Origin: Salvelinus alpinus
Taxonomy: Eukaryota > Chordata > Actinopteri > Salmoniformes > Salmonidae
Assembly: GCF_045679555.1 (NCBI RefSeq)
Contig: NC_092094.1
Location: 35,852,430 to 35,916,429 of the forward strand
Direction of reading: 5' to 3'
DNA length: 64,000 nucleotides
Shown: positions 34,773 to 46,048 of the stretch, piece by piece
Position numbering within the stretch: position 1 is the first letter of the stretch
Layout of the letters: each line of letters opens with the position of its first letter
Notes under the pieces: generated by a model
What the model was told of the DNA's origin: nothing
Database searches by the model: none
What the model saw: the letters and a program-made list of their open reading frames with translations, nothing else
Made by a program: the position numbers and the translations under genes

Positions 34773-34972
34773 GGGGCTCCCGAGTGGCGCAGCGGTCACT
34801 ACAGACACCCTGGTTCAAATCCAGGCTGTATCACAACCGGCCGTGATTGGGAGTCCCATAGGGCGGCGCACAATTGGCCTAGCGTCATCCGGGTTTGGCC
34901 GGTGTAGGCCGTCATTGTAAATAAGAATTTGCTCTTAACTGACTTGCCTAGTTAAATAAAGGTTAAATAAAC
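34773..34972 (+). mobile_element. tRNA-derived salmonid SINE with shortened head
   Basis: Starts 'ggggctcccgagtggcgcag', has a good B box in 'ccctggttcaaatccaggct' and ends 'cttgcctagttaaataaagg' with an A-rich tail. Compared with the copy at 31671-31886 it lacks about 31 bp between the A-box and B-box regions ('ctaagacactgcatctcag' and onward). The tRNA-like head is therefore truncated internally. Confidence 0.9.
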
Positions 34973-35514
34973 AAATGTAAAATAATAATAAACTAAAACA
35001 CAAATACCATTTCCATTTGACTACCAAACCAAACTAAATTGTGCAAGTGTTGTCAGATGTCTCAGCTAGCTATGTAGTAACCAATTAACAATATCAGCTA
35101 CGTCAGTTGGCAAGGTGCTCATCAGAAACAAACCAGCCATAACCATGAATGTGAAAAACTAAAAAACAACCAGAACATCACACATTGATAAATTGTATTC
35201 AGGATCAATACATAATGTAGTTAATCATTTCGTATTTTCCAACTCTGTCATGTCTAATTACCTAGTTTTCTACTCAACTAACAAAAACACAGCAGTTGAA
35301 GCTATATTTTCTGTATCTTGTTGATGAAAACAATGCTCCTCTCCAATATGCTTGTACTGTAAACCTTTCAAAAGCAGATATTTCTGAGGGCTGAACCAGC
35401 AGGCTTTAAGCCATCTAAATCGACCTGAAGTAGACTCAAAAGTAAATGGGAAACACAAGAACTCTGACACGGTTTGAGACGTAAGTTGAAAATAAGGTTT
35501 GTTATGTCTACGTC
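34973..35514. other. Unique AT-rich sequence
   Basis: No gene or repeat recognised. ORFs at 35270-35757 on the minus strand overlap the LINE tail and are not credible. Confidence 0.5.
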
Positions 35515-35640
35515 CATCAGCATCAGAATCACCTTTATTCCCCAAGTACATTTACACATACCTGGAATTTGACTTAGTGAATAGGTACTGCCAGCAATAG
35601 ACAATGTACAAACAGAATACAGACACAAAGTCAACATACA
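35515..35640 (-). mobile_element. LINE 3'-end fragment, Rex/CR1-type tail
   Basis: In minus orientation the text reads 'agtcaaattccaggtatgtg', 'taaatgtacttggggaataa' and then 'aggtgattctgatgctgatg'. This resembles the common fish LINE terminus (caaattccttgtatgtgtaaacat...aataaagctgattctga) with its GATTCT-type tail. Only the last ~120 bp remain and there is no coding sequence. Clade is uncertain. Confidence 0.6.
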
Positions 35641-35675
35641 GAATATACATTTATCAGATCTTAATAGTTTTTTTG

Positions 35676-36127
35676 AATATAGATTGTCCGGACCAATATA
35701 CACTGTATATGAAAGCAATATTAAAATAATTCCACACACTCCCTTTCTCACACACACACACCCCTAGAGTATGTGCAGTATTTCCAAAAGTCAATGGAGA
35801 CTGGAGAGAGAAACATTTTACAACGTTTTCTCTCTTTCTCAGATCTTAAACATGTTCAGATGATAATAATGTTTGGTATATAGATTGTCTGGACCAAAAT
35901 ATAGATTGTCTGGACCACATGGGTGTGCATTGATGTCTGTGGTATGTGTGCTTGTGAGAAAGGGCGAGAAAGAGGGAGAATGCTGTAACAGGCCTCACTC
36001 GCTATTGACTTGCATTGGATTGGCTTATGCTGTATAATATACTATAGGAGTATGTGTGAGTGTGTGTGGAATTCTTGAGATATAGTTTTTATATATATAT
36101 ATATTGGTATATATATATTGGTATATA
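35676..36127. repeat. Two copies of a ~215-bp repeat bounded by ggtccRgacaatctat
   Basis: Unit A (35676-35895) begins 'atagattgtccggaccaata' and ends 'tatagattgtctggacc'. A second, inverted and more diverged unit (about 35900-36127) follows. It is recognisable by 'attgacttgcattggattgg', 'tatgtgtgagtgtgtgtgga' and a (TA)n-ttgg end, and is cut off by the Tc1 element inserted at 36128. Unit A read in complement matches the unit at 37756-37965 closely. Confidence 0.75.
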
Positions 36128-37732
36128 CAGTGGGGAGAACAAGTATTTGATACACTGACGATTTTGCAGGTTTTCCTACTTACAAAGCATGTAGAGGTCT
36201 GTAATTTTTATCATAGGTACACTTCAACTGTGAGAGAAGGAATCTAAAACAAAAATCCAGAAAATCACATTGTATGATTTTTAAGTAATTAATTTGCATT
36301 TTATTGCATGACATAAGTATTTGATACATCAGCAAAGCAGAACTTAATATTTGGTACAGAAACCTTAGTTTGCAATTACAGAGATCATACGTTTCCTGTA
36401 GTTCTTGACCAGGTTTGCACACACTGCAGCAGGGATTTTGGCCCAGTCCTCCATACAGACCTTCTCCAGATCCTTCAGGTTTCGGGGCTGTCGCTGGGCA
36501 ATACGGACTTTCGGCTCCCTCCAAAGATTTTCTATTGGGTTCAGGTCTGGAGACTGGCTAGGTCACTCCAGGACCTTGAGATGCTTCTTACGGAGCCACT
36601 CCTTAGTTGCCCTGGCTGTGTGTTTCGGGTCGTTGTCATGCTGGAAGACCCAGCCACGACCCATCTTCAATGCTCTTACTGAGGGAAGGAGGTTGTTGGT
36701 CAAGATCTCGCGATACATGGCCCCATCCATCCTCCCCTCAATACGGTGCAGTCGTCCTGTCCCCTTTGGAGAAAAGCATCCCCAAAGAATGATGTTTCCA
36801 CCTCCATGCTTCACGGTTGGGATGGTGTTCTTGGGGTTGTACTCATCCTTCTATTCCTCCAAACACGGCGAGTGGAGTTTAGAGCAAAAAGCTCTATTTT
36901 TGTCTCATCAGACCACATGACCTTCTCCCATTCCTCCTCTGGATCATCCAGATGGTCATTGGCAAACTTCAGACGGGCCTGGACATGCGCTGGCTTGAGC
37001 AGGGGGACCTTGCGTGCGCTGCAGGATTTTAATTCATGACGGCGTAGTGTGTTACTAATGGTTTTCTTTGAGACTGTGGTCCCAGCTCTCTTCAGGTCAT
37101 TGACCAGGTCCTGCCGTGTAGTTCTGGGCTGATCCCTCACATTCCTCATGATCATTGATGCCCCACGAGGTGAGATCTTGCATGGAGCCCCAGACCGAGG
37201 GTGATTGACCGTCATCTTGAACTTCTTCCATTTTCTAATAATTGTGCCAACAGTTGTTGCCTTCTCACCAAGCTGTTTGCCTATTGTCCTGTAGCCCATC
37301 CCAGCCTTGTACAGGTCTACAATTTATCCCTGATGTCCTTACACAGCTCTCTGGTCTTGGCCATTGTGGAGAGGTTGGAGTCTGTTTGATTGAGTGTGTG
37401 GACAGGTGTCTTTTATACAGGTAACGAGTTCAAACAGGTGCAGTTAATACAGGTAATGAGTGGAGAACAGGAGGACTTCTTAAAGAAAAACTAACAGGTC
37501 TGTGAGAGCCGGAATTCTTACTGGTTGGTAGGTGATCAAATACTTATGTCATGCAATAAAATGCAAATTAATTACTTAAAAATCATACAATGTGATTTTC
37601 TTGATTTTTGTTTTAGATTCCGTCTCTCACAGTTGAAGTGTACCTATGATAAAAATGACAGACCTCTACATGCTTTGTAAGTAGGAAAATCTGCAAAATC
37701 GGCAGTGTATCAAATACTTGTTCTCCCCACTG
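36128..37732 (-). mobile_element. Tc1-like transposon (cagtggggagaac family)
   Basis: The termini 'cagtggggagaacaagtatt' and 'aatacttgttctccccactg' are perfect inverted repeats flanked by TA on both sides (36126-36127, 37733-37734). Long inverted repeats continue to 'acttacaaagcatgtagagg' and its complement, and then 'tacacttcaactgtgagaga'. Length 1605 bp, complete. Transposase runs on the minus strand. Confidence 0.95.
36365..37364 (-). pseudogene. Tc1 transposase pseudogene
   Basis: The start at 37364 gives '[14 protein letters not shown]', then a one-base loss creates a TAG. The frame resumes at 37299 ('[20 protein letters not shown]') and covers the paired DNA-binding domains and the first catalytic motif '[12 protein letters not shown]'. 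A second shift near 36812 leads to '[13 protein letters not shown]' and '[12 protein letters not shown]' (second Asp). After a further change come 'SPDLNPIE' and a C-terminus at 36365. The catalytic triad residues are all still encoded. Only a few indels and stops separate this copy from an open frame, but it cannot make a whole protein. Confidence 0.9.
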
Positions 37733-37755
37733 TATATAGTCTGGACCAGTCTGGA

Positions 37756-37965
37756 CCATATATTGGTCCAGACTACGATGAAGATCTGAACATGTTTACG
37801 ATCTGAGAAAATGCAGTACAATTACTCTCTCTCCAGTCTTCATTGACTTGCATTGGATTTGCTTATTCTACATGCACTCTAGGGGTGTGTATGTGTGAAA
37901 GAGAGCGTGTGTGGATTTCTTTAGAAATTGTTTTCATATATATATATATTGGTCCGGACAATCTA
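37756..37965. repeat. Third copy of the ~215-bp ggtccRgacaatctat repeat
   Basis: Begins 'tattggtccagacta', contains 'gatctgaacatgtttacgat', 'tctctctccagtc' and 'actctaggggtgtgtatgtg', and ends 'atattggtccggacaatcta'. Read in complement it aligns along its length with 35676-35895. It is preceded at 37741-37755 by a doubled 'tctggacca'. The next Tc1 element starts within its last bases. Confidence 0.75.
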
Positions 37966-38160
37966 AACTAAGCAAAAAAAAGAAACGTCCTCTCACTGTC
38001 AACTGCGTTTATTTTCAGCAAACTTAACATGTGTAAATATTTGTCTGAACATAACAAGATTCAACAACTGAAACATAAACTGAAGTTCCACAGACGTGAC
38101 TAACAGAAATGGAATAATGTGTCCCTGAACAAAGGGGGGGGTCAATATCAAAAGTAACAA

Positions 38161-39319
38161 TCAGTATCTGGTGTGGCCACCAGCTGCATTAAGTACTGCA
38201 GTGCATCTCCTCCTCATGGACTGTACCAGATTTGCCAGTTCTTGCTGTGAGATGTTACCCCTCTCTTCCACCAAGGCACCTGCAAGTTCCCGGACATTTC
38301 TGGGGGGAATGACCCTAGCCATCACCCCCGATCCAACAGGTCCCAGACGTGCTCAATGGGATTGAGATCCGTGCTTTTCGCTGGCCATGGCAGAACACTG
38401 ATATTCCTGTCTGCAGGATATCATGCACAGAACGAGCAGTATGGCTGGTGGCATTGCCATGCTGGAGGGTCATGTCAGGATGAGCCTGCAGGAAGGGTAC
38501 CACATGAGGGAGGAGGATGTCTTCCCTGTAACACACATCGTTACACTGATATTCCTGTCTTGCAGGATATCACGCACAGAACAAGCAGTATGGCTGGTGA
38601 CATTGCCATGCTGGAGGGTCATGTCAGGATGAGCCTGCAGGAAGGGTACAGACATGAGGGAGGAGGATGTCTTCCCTGTAACGCACAGCGTTGAGATTGC
38701 CTGCAATGAAAACAAGCTCAGTCCGATGATGCTGTGACACACCACCCCAGACCATGACGGACCCTCCCCCTCCAAATCGATCCCACTCCAGAGTTCAGGC
38801 CTCGGTGTAACGCTCATTCCTTCGACGTTAAACGCAAATCCGACCATCAACCTTGGTGAGACAAAACTGCGACTCGTCAGTGAAGAGCACTTTTTGCCAG
38901 TCCTGTCTGGTCCAGCAACGGTGGGTTTGTGCCCATAGGCGACGTTGTTGCCGGTGATGTCTGGTGAGGAGCTGCCTTACAACAGGCCTACAAGCCCTCA
39001 GTCCAGGCTCTCTCAGCCTATTACGGACAGTCTGAGCACTGATGGAGGGATTGTGCCTTCCTGGTGTAACTCGCGCAGTTGCTGTTGCCATCCTGTACCT
39101 GTCCCGCAGGTGTGATGTTCGGATGTTAGCAGGTGTTGTTACACGTGGTCTGCCACTGCGAGGACGATCAGCTGTCCGTCCTGTCTCCCTGTAGCGCTGT
39201 CTTAGGCGTCTCACAGTACGGACATTGCAATTTATTTCCCTGACCACATCTGCAGTCCTCATGCCTCCTTGCAGCATGCCTAAGGCATGTTCACGCAGAT
39301 GAGCAGGGACCCTGGGCAT
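38161..39319 (-). pseudogene. Tc1 transposase pseudogene with internal duplication
   Basis: The start at 39319 gives 'MPRVPAHLREHALGMLQGGM'. The helix-turn-helix region ('INCNVRTVRRLRQRYRETGR', 'ADRPRSGRPRVTTPA') and the first catalytic motif 'KVLFTDESQFCL' read continuously for about 150 residues. The frame then shifts. The 'PFLQAHPDMTLQH' segment before the second catalytic Asp occurs twice because of a tandem duplication (38396-38692). In both copies the expected N-D-A motif reads N-A-T or N-V-T. The tail ends 'GGHTRY'-like at 38161. Non-functional. Confidence 0.88.
38396..38692. repeat. 149-bp tandem duplication inside the Tc1 element
   Basis: 'acactgatattcctgtct' starts at 38396 and again at 38544. 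Both copies run through 'gcagtatggctggtg', 'attgccatgctggagggtca' and 'ggatgtcttccctgtaac' to 'gtt'. The two units differ at only a few positions, so the duplication is recent relative to the element's decay. Confidence 0.92.
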
Positions 39320-39597
39320 TTTTCTTTTGGTGTTTTTCAGAGTCAGTAGAAAGGCCTCTTTAGTGTGCTAAGTTTTCATAACTGTGACCTTAATTGCCTA
39401 CCGTCTGTAAGCTGTTAGTGTCTTAACGACCGTTTCACAGGTGCATGTTCATTAATTGTTTATGGTTCATTGAACAAGCATGGGAAACAGTGTTTAAACC
39501 CTTTACAATGAAGATCTGTGAAGTTATTTGGATTTTTACGAATTATCTTTGAAAGACAGGGTCCTGAAAAAGGACGTTTCTTTTTTTGCTGAGTTTA

Positions 39598-42172
39598 TAT
39601 ACCAACAGTTATTAAGATCATTTGAACATGTATTCACATATATTCATGACTTGATTCATGACATTTGTAAAACAGTAACCCCATGTGTCCAAAGACTAAA
39701 TATAGTACACTGTCACCAACTCACTTTGTAGACAAACACAAATCTCCTCAGATTTGCCCATTAGTAAGCCCAAAGAACAAGTGTACTAAAGGAAATTTTA
39801 ACATTTCCGTTATGGACATCAATGGGTTAATTGGTAAATTATGAAAATCAATTGGGCTAATGTTAACATGCTCTATGTAAATGCCATACTAATGTGCCCA
39901 TCATAGTGCGCATTACACACAGCTTCCATAGCAACATTTACAAGACCTATGGAAAAACCTATGAAACCTCCTAATTTAAACTCTGATTTGACATCCAAAT
40001 GTAAGGCGTAGGAGGTGAGAAAGTTCTCATTGTCTCCCCCTTATTGAAGCACGCCCCCAGCTACATGGGCTGTCAGGGCCTGGATCCTGGCACCCGTCCA
40101 GCACTGCTCTTATCTGGGCTTCTTTGTGATTTAAAGAGTATGGTGGTTTGCTGAGCTGCTGTCCTAAAGCCATGTTGGAATGCTAGAGCGGCGGTGGAGG
40201 TGCAGAGGAGGGAAGTGACCTCACTGTGTGATGTTTGAGAATGGGCCAAGGGTTACACAGCGAGGTTGGCTACATTATAAATAAAGCAGAGCGTGGTTTC
40301 CTCACTGAGATAGGGAGATGGGTAAAGGTGAATGCCAGCGTTCACAGCACAGTTGTAAACGGTGCCCTCTCTAGTAACTCTGGCTCAAGGCAGCCAAAAT
40401 ACCATGGCCACAAAATAATTGAGAAAGAATTGAGAGTTATAAACCCCCAAATATACCATACTCTACCTATCACAATATTTCAACATTTTTCACTGGTCTC
40501 TTTGTTCTGACTGTTGTAACATTGCAACATGGCAGATTGACAAAAAGTTTGACAGATACAAAAGTGCCTGACAAAAGCTTTTCCAAAGACTGTCAGACAA
40601 TATCACTAAGATGCTTATCAGACAGAATATGAGGTTTTGTGAGAAAGTAAAACACACCATTCTTCTTTCACTACAAAAATGCACATTAACGTTTCATAAA
40701 CTCAACCAAACAATGTTTACAATGTGACACTACAATAAAGTTAATTTAATATTTTGCAGCAGGGAATTTTTTTTTTTTTACTTATCCCCAGTACCCTGCT
40801 ATCAGTTTCTGCTTGAATCGAACGCTGAGTTTACATTGTACATGAGAGAACCTATTGGAATGTAGAATGTATGCTGAGTGCTCATGACTGACCTGCTTGG
40901 CTGGGCCTCTGGGTGTCTGGTCTCTCTCACGTGTGAATGATGGAACAAAGGACCAGGACCCTGCCTTCCATAGGCACAGCAACCACAGGCACAAACACCT
41001 GGAAGGAGACACAAAGACAGACACACTTTAGCAGGAAGCACAGTTTCCAGGGTAAACAGAGCTCACCTAGATTCATTAGAAATAAGTGAAACGCAATCTG
41101 ACTTTTTTTATTTTATTGTTGTCCCCGTCTAGGTTGTCCCACTGGAACCAATAACAGACCAATATAATCCACTGGGTGTTGGTTCTGCTCTGTCGTTTAT
41201 TTTGGTAACATGTAGAGAAACAACTTACCACCATCAGAATTCAATATCACCCAAATGTTTTAACTCGCTTGGACTTTACAGTTCAATCCCACACAGATTA
41301 AATTACACTATTTTATTTTTATTTATTTGGTTAAAACATTTCTCCTACAGAAATAATTTCATAATTTGAAGGGTGGATGAATCCCCCAATAAGAAATCAA
41401 TATAACAACTGTTGCCTATGGGAAAATTAGCAGAGTAAATTATTATTCACTTGCAGATGGTTGGGTATAGGGAATCACTGCGGCTCCTAACTAACAATTG
41501 ATTAACTTGTAAATTCCCATCGCCCAGCTGTTGTTCAGGCTGTTTACCATAAATAAAAGAGGGGGAGAAGAGAAAGGATCCAGATGCTTTGAGTGCAGAG
41601 GAAAGGCAATCTGTCATTGTTCTGAACTAACACTGATGGATTCTGCTTTGAATGGGTATTGGTTTGTAGTTAAACATGACAGAGTGAGGGATGACACATC
41701 ATTGGTCACAAAGGTTTAGGAGTCCGACAACGCCTCAGCAGTTGCTTTTTTCAGCCAAGGCAACCTCTTGTGCATGTACCAGCTGCTAATTAAGGGAAGA
41801 ATTTGCTGGGGTATTTTTTTGGTTCCTGGTCCTGTTCGGCTAAATGGAAACACAGACTAAACCTCCCACATATCTGTGTAAGGTGATGTTTAGAGTCAAC
41901 TAAATGTGAATTAAATAGAGCAGTCCACCAAAAACTCAAGGTCAGAGTTTTGCACTGCAGACATAGCCTGCAGTTCTCAGTTGAAATTTCTCTGTTGGAT
42001 ATCAATGAACTCACTAGTTACAACTAAGGTAAAACTAGTTATGTCAATTGATCAATAGTATTGCATTTAAAGAATATTATCACATTCTGTCTAGAATTTA
42101 CCTGTTTAAGGGTGTTAATGGTTTATGCCAGGTTAGGACAGGTCCTTTCAGGATGCCAGGTGCCTACCAAAT
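39598..42172. other. Unique sequence without a supported gene
   Basis: No transposon ends or domains recognised. The stretch at 40040-40400 is less AT-rich. Overlapping minus-strand ORFs at 40782-41041 have no recognisable domain. A T-run occurs at 40768-40781. Confidence 0.5.
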
Positions 42173-42512
<340 letters not shown>

Positions 42513-42532
42513 TATAATATATACAGTATATA

Positions 42533-42639
42533 CACTACCGTTCAAAAGTTTGGGGCCACATAGAAATGTCCTTGATTTTTTAAGAAAAGCACATTTTTTG
42601 TCCTTTAAAATAACATCAAATTGATCAGAAATACATATA
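42533..42639 (+). mobile_element. Left-end fragment of another Tc1-like family
   Basis: Starts 'cactaccgttcaaaagtttg' after a TA and continues 'gaaatgtccttgattttt' and 'caaattgatcagaaatac', the left terminal sequence of a separate salmonid Tc1-like family. It stops near 42639, where Sleeping Beauty-type text begins. No right end of this family is nearby. Confidence 0.82.
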
Positions 42640-44182
42640 ACAAATTTCTTGTTAACAAACTATAGTTTTTGCAAGTCAGTTAGGACATCTACTTTGTGCA
42701 ACAATTTTTCCAACAATTGTTTACAAAAATATTATTTCACTTATCATTCACTGTATCACAATTCCAGTGGGTCAGAAGTTTACATACACTAAGTTGACTG
42801 TGCCTTTAAACAGCTTGGAAAATTTCAGAAAATTATGTTATGGCTTTAGAAACTTCTGATAGGCTAATTGGAATAATTTGAGTCAATTGGAGGTGTACCT
42901 GTGGATGTATTTCAAGGCCTACCTTCAAACTCAGTGCCTCTTTGCTTGACATCATGGGAAAATCAAAAGAAATCAGCCAAGACTTCAGAAAAGAAATTGT
43001 AGGCCTCCACAAGTCTGGTTCATCCTTGGGAGCAATTTCCAAATGCCTGAAGGTACCACGTTCATCTGTACAAACAATAGTACTCACGTATAAACACCAT
43101 GGGACCACGCAGCCGTCATACCACTCAGGAAGGAGACGCGTCCTGTCCCCTAGAGAAAAACGTACTTTGGTGTGAAAAGTTCAAATAAATCCAGGAGCAA
43201 CAGCAAAAGGACCTTGTGAAGATGCTGGAGGAAAAGGGTACAAAAGTATCTATATCCACAGTAAAACAAGTCCTATATCGACATAACCTGAAAGGCCGCT
43301 CAGGAAGGAAGAAGCCACTGCTCCAAAACAGCCATAAAAAAGCCAGACTACGGTTTGCAACTGCACATTGGGACAAAGATTTTACTTTTTGGAGAAATGT
43401 CCTCTGGTTTGATGAAACAACAATAGAACTGTTTGGCCATAATGACCATCGTTATGTTTGGAGGAAAAAGGGGGAGGCTTGCAATCCGAAGAACATCATC
43501 CCAACCGTGAAGCACGGGGGTGGCAGCATCATGTTGTGGGGGTGCTTTGTTGCAGAAGGGACTGGTGCACTTCACAAAATAGATGGCATCATGAGGGAGG
43601 AAAATTATGTGGATATATTGAAGCAACATCTCAAGACATCAGTCAGGAAGTTAAAGCTTGGTAGCAAATGGGTCTTCCAAATGGACAATGACCCCAAGCA
43701 TACTTCCAAAGTTGTGGCAAAATGGCTTAAGGACAACAAAGTCCAGGTATTGGAGTGGCCATCACAAGCCCTGACCTCAATCCTACAGAAAAAGTGTGGG
43801 CAGAACTAAAAAAGTGTGTGCGAGCAAGGAGGCCTACAAACCTGACTCAGTTACACCAGCTCTTTCAGGAGGAATGGGCCAAAAGCTTGTGGAAGGCTAC
43901 CCAAAACGTTTGACCCAAGTTTAAATTGTTTAAGGCACTGCTACCAAATACTAATTGAGTGTATGTAAACTTCTGACCCACTGGGAATGTGATGAAAGAA
44001 ATAAAAGCTGAAATAAATAATTCTCTCTACTATTATTCTGACATTTCACATTCTTAAAATAAAGTGGTGATCCTAACTGACCTAAGAAAGGGAATTTTTA
44101 CTCTGATTAAATGTCAGGAATTGTGAAAAACTGAGTTTAAATGTATTTGGCTTAGGTGTATGTAAACTTCCGACTTCAACTG
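42640..44182 (+). mobile_element. Sleeping Beauty-type Tc1 transposon lacking its left outer end
   Basis: From 'caaatttcttgttaacaaac' the text follows the Sleeping Beauty-type inverted repeat. The left inner direct repeat ('ccagtgggtcagaagttt') is at 42764-42790, the right inner repeat at 43959-43985, and the right outer repeat ending 'cttccgacttcaactg' at 44182, then TA. The left outer repeat is absent and replaced by the fragments at 42472-42639. The family has two transposase sites per end (IR/DR), so this copy keeps three of four. Confidence 0.93.
42954..43954 (+). pseudogene. Sleeping Beauty-type transposase pseudogene
   Basis: The start at 42954 gives '[20 protein letters not shown]', the first helix-turn-helix of the paired-like DNA-binding domain. 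The basic '[14 protein letters not shown]' region follows. A CGA-to-TGA type stop sits at 43173-43175 and an extra A near 43206 shifts the frame. 43216-43809 then encodes the catalytic core: '[12 protein letters not shown]' (first Asp), '[13 protein letters not shown]', and '[13 protein letters not shown]' (second Asp). A one-base loss near 43767 puts the 'NPTEKVW' Glu motif in another frame. About 20 bp are missing near 43882. It is inactive. Confidence 0.92.
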
Positions 44183-44188
44183 TATATA

Positions 44189-45303
44189 CAGTGCATTCTG
44201 AAAGTATTCAGACCCCTTGACTTTTTCCACACTTTGTTACATTACAGCCTTACTCTAAAATGGATACAATCATTGTTTCCCCTCATCCATACCCCATAAT
44301 GACAAAGCGAAAACAGTTTTTAGAATTTTTTTTGCACATTTATAATTTTAAAAAGATACCTTATTTACATCAGAATTTAGACCCTTTGCTGTGAGACTCT
44401 AAATTGAGCTCAGGTGCATCCCATTTCCATGGATCATCCATGAGATGTTTTTACAACTTTATTGGAGTACACCTGTGGTAAATTCAAATGATTGGTTATT
44501 ATTTGCAAAGTTACACACCTGTCTATATAAGGTCCCACAGTTGACAGTGCAAAAACCAAACCATGAGGTGGAATGAATTGTCTGGTATACTCAGAGACAG
44601 GATTGTGTTGAGGCACAGATCTGGGGAAGGGTACCAAAACATTTCTGCAGCATTGAAGGTCCCCAAGAACACAGCGGCCTCCATCATTCTTAAATGGAAG
44701 ATGTTTGGAACCACCAAGACTCTTCCTAGAGCTGGCCGCCTGGCCAAACTGAGCAATCGGGGGAGAAGAGCCTTGGTCAGGAAGGTGACCAAGAACCTGA
44801 TGGTCACTCGGACAGAGCTCTAGAGTTCCTCTGTGGAGATGGGAGAACCTTCCAGAAGGACAACCATGTTAGCAGCACTCCACCAATCAGGCCTTTATGG
44901 TAGAGTGGCCAGACAGAAGCCACTCCTCAGTAAAAGGCACATGACAACCCCCTTGGAGTTTGCCAAAAGGCATCTAAAGACTCTCAGACCATGAGAAACA
45001 AGATTCTCTGGTCTGATCAAACCAAGATGGAACTCTTTGGCCTGAATGCCAAGCGTCACGTCTGGAGGAAACCTGGCACCATGCCTATGGTGAAGCATGG
45101 TAGTGGCAGCATCATGCTCTGGGGGTGTTTTTTAGCGGCAGGGACTGGGAGACTAGTCAGGATCGAGGCAAATATGAACGGAGCAAAGTACAGAGAGATC
45201 CTTAATGAAAACCTGCTCCAGAGCCCCCAGGACCTCAGACCAGGGTGAAGGTTCACCTCCCAACAGGACAATGACCCTAAGCTCACAGCCAAGACAACAC
45301 AGG
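44189..45303 (+). mobile_element. Tc1-like transposon, right part missing
   Basis: Starts 'cagtgcattctgaaagtatt' after TA, six bases beyond the end of the Sleeping Beauty-type element. It follows the 12331-13830 family through the transposase region and stops at 45303 within the 'aagacaacacagg' segment. The last ~530 bp, including the right inverted repeat, are replaced by unrelated sequence. Confidence 0.9.
44563..45303 (+). pseudogene. Truncated Tc1 transposase pseudogene
   Basis: The start at 44563 (MRWNELSGILRDRIVLRHRS) leads through the DNA-binding domain to a stop at 44823. A second segment (44991-45248) holds the first catalytic motif as 'ILWSDQTKMELF', then '[10 protein letters not shown]' and 'GSIMLWGCF'. 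It is lost just before the 'DNDPK' region, which is in another frame, and the Glu motif and C-terminus are deleted. It is useful as the in-window reference for the 80-bp deletion in the copy at 12730-13620. Confidence 0.88.
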
Positions 45304-45610
45304 TGTAAGGACCGACGCTGGATAGGAGAAGCAACTACAGGGAGTGAACATTTAATGGAAAATGGACATCAAACAAAACAAGAAGAGTGTCTGGACGGGG
45401 GGAACAAAACGACATGACAACAATAATGCTGACGTAACAGCACCTACTAACGTAACAACACCTATTAAGACAGAGGACCGAGCAGCCCAGTTTGGACAGG
45501 ACCCGATTAATGCAGGGGATTACCGGGGCTGAAGCCCCTGGGCCCAGGCCTGTGGGGGGCTCAAGAGACATACTTTTTTTTTTTTTAATAAAGGAATAGT
45601 ATATATTATA
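45304..45610. other. Unassigned segment between Tc1 remnants
   Basis: About 300 bp that is neither the missing Tc1 right end nor a family I recognise. It includes a G/C-rich patch ('ggggctgaagcccctgggcc') that can form a small hairpin, and a T-run at 45572-45586. It may be a fragment of another dispersed repeat. Confidence 0.45.
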
Positions 45611-46048
45611 CAGTACCAGTCAAAAGTTTGGACACACCTACTCACTCAAGGGTTTTTCTTTACTTTTAATAGTTTCTACTTTGTAGACTAATAGTGAAAA
45701 CATAAAAATTATGAAATAACATATATGGAATCATGTAGTAACCAAAAAAGTGTTAAACAAAACAAAATATATTTGAGATTCTTCAAAGTAGCCCCCCTTC
45801 CTTTGATTACAGCTTTGCACACTCTTGGCAGTCTCGCAACCAGCTTCATCAGTGTGCAAAGCTGTAATCAAGGCAATGGAAGGCTACTTTGAAAAAATTT
45901 GTTGAACACTTTTTTGGTTACTACATGATTCCATATGTGTTATTTCATAGTTGTGATGTCTTCACTGTTATTCTACAATGTAGAAACTAGTCAAAATAAA
46001 GAAAAACCCTTGAATGAGTAGGTGTGTCCAAACTTTTGACTGGTACTG
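45611..46048. mobile_element. 438-bp Tc1-derived foldback MITE
   Basis: Termini 'cagtaccagtcaaaagtttg' and 'caaacttttgactggtactg' are perfect inverted repeats flanked by TA (45609-45610, 46049-46050). The arms pair for nearly their whole length, about 195 bp each, up to 'ttacagctttgcacac' and 'gtgtgcaaagctgtaa'. They leave a loop of only ~30 bp around 45820-45850. No transposase sequence remains. It is an internal-deletion derivative that could move only with an outside transposase. Confidence 0.93.

Larger units (their letters stand above)
37966..39595 (-). mobile_element. Tc1-like transposon (aactcagcaaaaaaagaaacgtcc family)
   Basis: The left end 'aactaagcaaaaaaaagaaa' and the right end 'ggacgtttctttttttgctg' plus 'agtt' form the inverted repeat, with TA on each side (37964-37965, 39596-39597). 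Length 1630 bp, including a 149-bp internal tandem duplication. Transposase is on the minus strand and belongs to a Tc1 branch different from the other copies here. Confidence 0.92.

Noticed and set aside
34773..34850. tRNA gene
   Set aside because: The A/B-box-like text is the head of a SINE, with a missing anticodon arm and a SINE body and tail following.
36405..36920. 171-codon plus-strand ORF
   Set aside because: Antisense to the Tc1 transposase pseudogene.
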